Shown one piece after another: positions 1-5,755 of a stretch of 5,755 nt of DNA. The first letter of the stretch is position 1; each line of letters opens with the position of its first letter. Position numbers and translations under genes: made by a program. The stretch spans positions 1 to 5,755 of the forward strand of contig JAOPUY010000178.1 of the NCBI GenBank assembly GCA_025963265.1, given 5' to 3'. Below the pieces are notes generated by a model, which was not told the DNA's origin, searched no databases, and worked only from the letters and a program-made list of their open reading frames with translations. The stretch is from Frankiales bacterium. GTDB lineage: Bacteria; Actinomycetota; Actinomycetes; Mycobacteriales; Jatrophihabitantaceae.

Positions 1-2225
<2,225 letters not shown>

Positions 2226-2231
2226 GGTCTG

Positions 2232-2236
2232 CTCCT
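2232..2236 (-). promoter_or_regulatory. Ribosome binding site of acn
   Basis: On the minus strand AGGAG stands 6 nt before the GTG at 2225. It decides the start: no ATG lies in frame near the N-terminus, and the residues after this GTG already resemble known aconitase N-termini. Confidence 0.75.
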
Positions 2237-2250
2237 AGTCACGGGCGAAT

Positions 2251-2276
2251 GCGGTTGAAGTCTCGCGGCCAACCGC
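2251..2276 (-). repeat. Inverted repeat in the acn leader
   Basis: GCGGTTG at 2251-2257 and CAACCGC at 2270-2276 are perfect 7-bp complements around a 12-nt loop. In an acn transcript the hairpin would end about 25 nt before the GTG start and about 14 nt before the Shine-Dalgarno. Whether it lies in the transcript is unknown because the acn start of transcription cannot be seen. It could be a leader hairpin, a protein site or chance. Confidence 0.45.
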
Positions 2277-2364
2277 TGTAACAGACTCATCTTTCCGCAT
2301 CCGGCGTCGACGTTCCTATCGGGTGGGCCATTTATCGCCGCTCGGCCGGGAGTCTGTGTGTCTG

Positions 2365-2447
2365 CTGTTACTCCTGATGCCAGTGTTACTCAAGGGGCCA
2401 GTGGCGCAGATGGGATCGAAGTGGCACTCTGTCACTGGCAGTAACAG
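2365..2447 (+). repeat. Compact inverted copy that can pair with either tandem repeat
   Basis: CACTGGCAGTAACAG at 2433-2447 is the reverse complement of the conserved parts of the tandem repeats without their 6-nt middle. With repeat 1 it can form 15 bp (2365-2372 with 2440-2447, 2379-2385 with 2433-2439) with bulge 2373-2378. With repeat 2 it can form 14 bp (2384-2390 with 2440-2446, 2397-2403 with 2433-2439) with bulge 2391-2396. The two pairings exclude each other. The 3' arm ends 6 nt before the GGGG of the Shine-Dalgarno. As DNA it could instead be an operator with three half-related sites. Confidence 0.6.
2366..2401 (+). repeat. Two tandem 18-nt repeats upstream of the ripA-like gene
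   Basis: TGTTACTCCTGATGCCAG (2366-2383) is followed directly by TGTTACTCAAGGGGCCAG (2384-2401), 14 of 18 identical. The conserved parts are TGTTACTC at the left and GCCAG at the right, and both copies are followed by TG. They lie 64-99 nt before the GTG start. Confidence 0.8.
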
Positions 2448-2450
2448 AGC

Positions 2451-2457
2451 AAAGGGG
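2451..2457 (+). promoter_or_regulatory. Ribosome binding site of the ripA-like gene
   Basis: AAAGGGG ends 7 nt before GTG at 2465. It supports this GTG as the start; the next in-frame GTG (2534) would remove the arginine-rich n-region of the signal peptide, and no in-frame ATG occurs until well inside the coiled coil. Confidence 0.6.
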
Positions 2458-2464
2458 TTCGAGG

Positions 2465-3889
2465 GTGTTCCGAGAGACCGACGATGCGGCCAATGCACGT
2501 CCGAGGATTTCGCATCCGCCCGTTCGGCGGCGGGTGACGGCCCTGGCTTGCGCCGCGGCGGTGACGGCCGCCGTGCTCTGCGGCGCCACTCCGGGAAACG
2601 CCGCCCCGCCGAAGAACCCGAGCGACAGTCAGCTCTCGGCCGCGCAGCAGGCCAAGAACAAGGTCGCGGCCCAGGTCGGAACTCTCTCGGCGCTGCTAGT
2701 GCAGGCCACGAGCAAGCTCCAGCAGCTGACGGCCAACTCCCAGCTCGCCGAGCAGAAGTACGCCTACGCGATGTCTCAGCTCAATGACGCCAAGCAACAG
2801 GCGGTAGCCGCGCAGGCGGCGATCACGGCGGCCCAGAAGCAGCTCGACACGGCCCACACCGCGCTCGACAACTTCGTCCGCAACTCCTACATCTCACCCG
2901 ACGAGTCAGCCGGCCCGGGCGGACTGCTCACCGCGACCGACCCGAACGCGCTGCTCGAGCGGGGCGACTACCTGCGCTTCGTCTCTGACCACCAGCTCGA
3001 CGTGATGAGCCAGCTCGACAAGGCCTCGGTCGCCAAATCGAACGCCGACGCCAAGGCCAAGGCGCTCGTCGCCCTGCAGACCACGCTGACCCAGCAGGCC
3101 CAGGCCGCCTTCAACGCCGCGCTCGCCGCGCGTCAGGCCCAGCAGTCTCAGCAAGCCGAGCTCCAGCGGCAGCAAGTCAGTTATCAGAAGCAGCTCGACG
3201 CGGCCAAGAGCAACCTGGCCACGCTGCAGGGTCAGCGCGCCCAGTACGTCGCCTACCAGAAGGAGCAAGCCCGGATCGCCGCCGAGAAGGCGCGCCAAGC
3301 CGAGCTGGCCCGGGAGCGGGCGGCCGCGGCCGCCGCCGCGGCGGAGGCGGCCCAGCGCGCGGCCAACAACAACTCCGGCGGCTCGTCCTCCGGTGGCGGC
3401 GGCGCGGTCACGGTCGACAATCCGTCACCCGGCTCGCAGGGCGGCTGGACCTTGGCCAAGGGTCAGGCCGCCGTGGCCCGGGCCTTGACCACGCTCGGCA
3501 CGCCCTACGCCTGGGCCGGCGGCGGCTACAACGGTCCCACCTTCGGCGTGAACTCACCGGGCACCGACGGCTGGGACGACTCGCAGGTCTTCGGGTATGA
3601 CTGCTCCGGGCTGGCGATGTTCGCGTGGGCCTCGCAAGGGCTCTACCTCGCCCACTACGCCGCGACCCAATACAGCCAGGCGGGCTCCTACCACCCGTCC
3701 GCGGGCAACTTCGAACCCGGCGACCTGCTCTTCTGGGGCCTGCCCGGCCAGGCCGACATCCACCACGTGGCCATCTACATCGGAAACGGCAACGTCATCC
3801 AGGCGCCGAACTCCGGCAGCGTCGTCCAGATCACGCCGTGGGACCAGGTCTCCGGCGACTACTACGGCGCGACCCGCCCGCTCACCTAG
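2465..3889 (+). CDS. Secreted RipA-like NlpC/P60 peptidoglycan endopeptidase
   Basis: 474 aa, almost the length of M. tuberculosis RipA (472). Residues 1-46 are an export signal: a long n-region ending in RRR at 21-23, a hydrophobic stretch, and likely cleavage after GNA46. The arginines and the long n-region would allow Tat export. Residues about 50-300 form an Ala/Gln/Lys-rich coiled coil with an alanine tract near 285-299. A Gly/Ser/Asn linker follows at about 302-327, then the NlpC/P60 domain (about 331-474) with GTPYAWAGGG, YDCSGL (C380) and IHHVAIYIG (H434). The third catalytic position is Q446 in IQAPNSG, where RipA has Glu. By family this enzyme cuts the D-Glu to meso-DAP bond in wall peptides and helps daughter cells separate; the coiled coil is thought to restrain the active site. 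It is followed by moaA after 57 nt. Family assignment is firm; RipA orthology is inferred from architecture and location. Confidence 0.93.
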   Translation: MFRETDDAANARPRISHPPVRRRVTALACAAAVTAAVLCGATPGNAAPPKNPSDSQLSAAQQAKNKVAAQVGTLSALLVQATSKLQQLTANSQLAEQKYAYAMSQLNDAKQQAVAAQAAITAAQKQLDTAHTALDNFVRNSYISPDESAGPGGLLTATDPNALLERGDYLRFVSDHQLDVMSQLDKASVAKSNADAKAKALVALQTTLTQQAQAAFNAALAARQAQQSQQAELQRQQVSYQKQLDAAKSNLATLQGQRAQYVAYQKEQARIAAEKARQAELARERAAAAAAAAEAAQRAANNNSGGSSSGGGGAVTVDNPSPGSQGGWTLAKGQAAVARALTTLGTPYAWAGGGYNGPTFGVNSPGTDGWDDSQVFGYDCSGLAMFAWASQGLYLAHYAATQYSQAGSYHPSAGNFEPGDLLFWGLPGQADIHHVAIYIGNGNVIQAPNSGSVVQITPWDQVSGDYYGATRPLT

Positions 3890-3934
3890 AGCCGGTTCGC
3901 CGTCGAGCTCGCTGCGTCGCATCCACCCGGTGAC

Positions 3935-3940
3935 TACCCT
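3935..3940 (+). promoter_or_regulatory. Probable -10 element for a leaderless moaA transcript
   Basis: TACCCT fits the actinobacterial TANNNT -10 pattern and ends 6 nt before ATG at 3947, so transcription would begin at or next to the start codon. No good Shine-Dalgarno is present, only AGG three nt before the ATG. No clear -35 is visible. The 57-nt gap to the previous stop shows no terminator, so read-through from the hydrolase gene is also possible. Confidence 0.5.
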
Positions 3941-3946
3941 AGGTCC

Positions 3947-5011
3947 ATGACCGCCGCTCCCGCTCTTGCCGCCGCCGGGCCGGCGACGGGCCCGCTGGTC
4001 GACGCCTTCGGCCGGACCGCGGATGACCTCCGGATCTCCCTGACCGACAAGTGCTCGCTGCGCTGCAGCTACTGCATGCCCGCCGAGGGGTTGCAGTGGC
4101 TCTCGCGGACGGCGGTGCTCACCGACGCCGAGATCCTGCGGCTGGCCGCCGTCTTCACCGGCCTGGGCGTTCGCTCCATCCGCTTGACCGGCGGCGAGCC
4201 GCTGGTGCGTCCGGGGGTCGCCGAGCTGGTGCGCCAGCTGGCCCAGCTCGAGCCCCGCCCGGAGTTGTCGCTGACCACCAACGCTTTGGCGTTGGCCGAC
4301 CAGGCCGCGGCGCTGGCCGCGAGCGGGCTCGACCGGGTCAACGTCTCGCTGGACACCCTCGACCGGGCGACCTTCGCCCGGCTCACCCGCCGCGACCGGC
4401 TGCCCGACGTGCTGGCCGGGCTGGCCGCCGCCGCCGCGGCCGGACTGGCCCCGATCAAGGTGAACGCCGTGCTGATGCGCGGGCAGAACCTCGAGCAAGC
4501 CGACCAGCTGCTGGCCTGGGCACTGGAGTCCGGCTACCAGATGCGCTTCATCGAGCACATGCCGCTGGACGCCGACCACACCTGGACCCGGGCCGACATG
4601 GTGACGGCCGAGGACGTGCTGGCCGTGCTGGAAGCTCGCTACGAGCTCGAGCCGATCGGACATCTGAACAACGCGCCGGCCGAGGAGTTCGCGGTGCGGG
4701 CCGATCGAGCCGATCCGCAGGCCGCCGCGCGCTGGGTCACCGACCCGCCCCGGGTGGGCGTCATCGCCTCCGTCACCCGCCCCTTCTGCCGCGACTGCGA
4801 TCGGCTGCGGCTGACCGCCGACGGCCAGCTGCGCACCTGCCTGTTCGCCCACGAGGAGACCGATTTGCGCGCCGCGCTGCGCTCGGGGGCCACCGACCAG
4901 GAGCTGGCCACGCTGATCGTCACCGCGGTGACGGCCAAACCGGCCGGGCACGGCATCCAGCTGCCGGGCTTTCGGCAACCCGAGCGCCCGATGTCGGCGA
5001 TCGGCGGCTGA
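3947..5011 (+). CDS. moaA: GTP 3',8-cyclase MoaA (molybdenum cofactor synthesis)
   Basis: A complete 354-aa radical-SAM enzyme that, with MoaC, turns GTP into cyclic pyranopterin monophosphate, the first stage of molybdenum cofactor synthesis. The N-terminal SAM cluster motif is C36-x3-C40-x2-C43 (CSLRCSYCMP). The SAM-binding GGEP is at 82-85, VNVSLDTL at 131-138, and RFIEHMPLD at 200-208. The C-terminal cluster that binds GTP uses C281, C284 and C298 (FCRDCDRLRLT, then RTCLF). The chain ends in Gly-Gly, the conserved MoaA tail needed for activity. All catalytic features are intact. The ATG start leaves a normal short N-terminal extension before DAFGR. No other moa, moe or mob gene is in the window, so its partners are encoded elsewhere. 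It sits between a wall hydrolase and moxR, an unexpected place functionally. Confidence 0.97.
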   Translation: MTAAPALAAAGPATGPLVDAFGRTADDLRISLTDKCSLRCSYCMPAEGLQWLSRTAVLTDAEILRLAAVFTGLGVRSIRLTGGEPLVRPGVAELVRQLAQLEPRPELSLTTNALALADQAAALAASGLDRVNVSLDTLDRATFARLTRRDRLPDVLAGLAAAAAAGLAPIKVNAVLMRGQNLEQADQLLAWALESGYQMRFIEHMPLDADHTWTRADMVTAEDVLAVLEARYELEPIGHLNNAPAEEFAVRADRADPQAAARWVTDPPRVGVIASVTRPFCRDCDRLRLTADGQLRTCLFAHEETDLRAALRSGATDQELATLIVTAVTAKPAGHGIQLPGFRQPERPMSAIGG

Positions 5012-5134
5012 GTCTGCACAGCAGAGTTTTAGCTCTCCCTGGACCCGGCGCCGCGGCGGCCTCGGATACGGTTGGGGGAATTCCTCCAGTCCCAGCAGCA
5101 CCACCACCTTCACGCTGACCACTCAAGGAGCCAG
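5012..5134 (+). promoter_or_regulatory. moaA-moxR intergenic region with a possible moxR promoter
   Basis: TACGGT at 5067-5072 fits the TANNNT -10 pattern and would give a leader of about 55 nt; no clear -35 is seen at the usual distance. GGAATTCC at 5077-5084 is a short palindrome. AAGGAG at 5125-5130 stands 4 nt before the ATG of moxR and is a good Shine-Dalgarno. The gap is long enough for a separate moxR promoter, but no convincing terminator follows moaA. Confidence 0.4.
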
Positions 5135-5755
5135 ATGACCGAGGCGGCGACCAGCCCCACCCCGGCGGCGGACGCGACGGCGCTCGAACGCGTGATGTTC
5201 GAAGTGAAACGAGTCATCGTCGGCCAAGAGCGGATGGTCGAGCGGATGATGGTCAGCCTGCTGTCCCGCGGCCACTGCCTGCTCGAGGGCGTGCCCGGCG
5301 TGGCCAAGACTCTCGCGGTCGAGACGCTGGCCCACACCGTCGGCGGCACGTTCTCCCGCTTGCAGTTCACCCCCGACCTCGTGCCGTCCGACATCGTCGG
5401 CACTCGGATCTACCGACCCGGCGCCGAGGCGTTCGACACCGAGCTGGGCCCGGTCTTCGCCAACTTCGTGCTGGCCGATGAGATCAACCGAGCGCCGGCC
5501 AAGGTGCAGTCGGCCCTGCTCGAGGTGATGGCCGAACGGCAGGTCACCTTCGCCGGGCGGCGCTACCCGATGCCCAGCCCGTTCCTGGTGCTGGCCACCC
5601 AGAACCCGATCGAGTCCGAGGGCGTCTACCCGCTGCCGGAGGCCCAGCGAGACCGCTTCTTGATGAAGATCAACGTCGATTACCCCTCCGCCGCCGAGGA
5701 GCGCGAGATCATCTACCGGATGGGCGTCGATCCGCCCGTCGCCCAGCCGGTCATC
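5135..5755 (+). CDS. moxR: MoxR-family AAA+ ATPase (3' end cut by window edge)
   Basis: 207 codons are present and remain open at the right edge; the family is usually about 320-380 aa, so the lid domain is missing. Visible AAA+ elements are Walker A GVPGVAKT (52-59), Walker B FVLADE (111-116) followed by the MoxR-typical INRAPAKVQSALLEVMAE, sensor 1 LATQNP (153-158) and the arginine-finger region EAQRDRF (169-175). The motif LQFTPDLVPSDIVG (76-89) is also typical of MoxR. These cytoplasmic ATPases act as chaperones or cofactor-insertion helpers and are usually followed by DUF58, VWA or transglutaminase-like genes, which would lie beyond this window. M. tuberculosis MoxR1 is encoded beside ripA/ripB and has been reported to help RipA export. 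The ATG start is set by AAGGAG 4 nt upstream. Confidence 0.95.
   Translation, partial: MTEAATSPTPAADATALERVMFEVKRVIVGQERMVERMMVSLLSRGHCLLEGVPGVAKTLAVETLAHTVGGTFSRLQFTPDLVPSDIVGTRIYRPGAEAFDTELGPVFANFVLADEINRAPAKVQSALLEVMAERQVTFAGRRYPMPSPFLVLATQNPIESEGVYPLPEAQRDRFLMKINVDYPSAAEEREIIYRMGVDPPVAQPVI

Larger units (their letters stand above)
2226..2464. promoter_or_regulatory. Divergent control region between acn and the ripA-like gene
   Basis: These 239 bp must hold the 5' signals of both divergent genes. GTNAC pentamers occur at 2238-2242, 2278-2282, 2367-2371, 2385-2389, 2431-2435 and 2441-2445. A rough composition estimate predicts about one in this length. The last two form GTCAC-N5-GTAAC in direct orientation, a 10-bp period. 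The 8-mer GTAACAGA occurs at 2278 and again at 2441. Such direct repeats resemble sites of OmpR-family regulators; MtrA, which controls cell-wall hydrolase genes in actinobacteria, is the natural candidate by inference. I find no convincing -35/-10 pair; ATTTAT at 2330-2335, 17 nt after TCGACG, is only a weak candidate for the plus strand. Confidence 0.5.

Noticed and set aside
2226..2464. c-di-AMP (ydaO/yuaA) riboswitch upstream of the NlpC/P60 gene
   Set aside because: This class occurs before some actinobacterial hydrolase genes, but I could not find its conserved core sequences, and the region is mostly explained by the repeats.
2549..2583. Possible lipoprotein cysteine (C29 or C39) in the hydrolase signal
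   Set aside because: The residues before C39 are Ala-Val-Leu, lacking the small residue at -1; C29 lies at the start of the hydrophobic stretch, too early. A normal AxA-type cleavage after GNA46 fits better.
2323..2787. Plus-strand open frame beginning in the intergenic region
   Set aside because: It overlaps the signal peptide and coiled coil of the hydrolase in another frame, has no good ribosome binding site, and runs through the repeat elements.
5021..5038. Terminator-like AGAG-ttttag-CTCT after moaA
   Set aside because: The stem is only 4 bp with no GC-rich core and no following T run.
4051..5118. Second plus-strand frame of 355 codons overlapping moaA
   Set aside because: It is an Arg/Ala-rich out-of-frame reading of moaA, which carries all the conserved motifs in its own frame.
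3554..5122. Long minus-strand open frame of 522 codons across moaA and the end of the hydrolase gene
   Set aside because: It is antisense to two well-supported genes, has low-complexity Gly/Gln/Arg-rich sequence and shows no family motif.

Overview
This GC-rich window reads as chromosomal DNA from an actinobacterium. Coding density is high, GTG starts are used, the AcnA-type aconitase looks mycobacterial or streptomycete, and a RipA-type peptidoglycan hydrolase lies beside a MoxR ATPase. The genus cannot be fixed from the sequence. I see no mobile element, CRISPR array, tRNA or rRNA.

Layout: (1) positions 1-2225, minus strand: aconitase, cut by the left edge with 741 codons present and roughly the last 200 missing. 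(2) 2226-2464: a divergent control region of 239 bp. It holds a leader hairpin on the aconitase side. On the other side are two tandem 18-nt repeats plus one compact inverted copy, and the region has six GTNAC pentamers in all. (3) 2465-3889, plus strand: secreted coiled-coil NlpC/P60 endopeptidase of 474 aa, very like RipA in length and architecture. (4) 3947-5011, plus strand: complete MoaA, with a probable leaderless start. (5) 5135-5755, plus strand: the first 207 codons of a MoxR-family AAA+ ATPase, running off the right edge.

The order matches the acn / ripA-ripB / moxR1 neighbourhood of Mycobacterium tuberculosis (Rv1475c to Rv1479). Here only one NlpC/P60 gene is present, and the molybdenum cofactor gene moaA sits where ripB would be. 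RipA-like enzymes cut peptide stems at the septum, and MoxR1 has been reported to assist RipA export, so the hydrolase and ATPase plausibly work together. Aconitase (TCA cycle) and MoaA (cofactor synthesis) are metabolic neighbours.

The observations most worth checking are an apparent His-to-Pro change at an aconitase active-site position (DSPTPM instead of the usual DSHT), the repeat structure upstream of the hydrolase, and the moaA insertion. I found no clear sign of an entirely new system; this is mainly a conserved housekeeping and cell-wall locus with a few unusual details.
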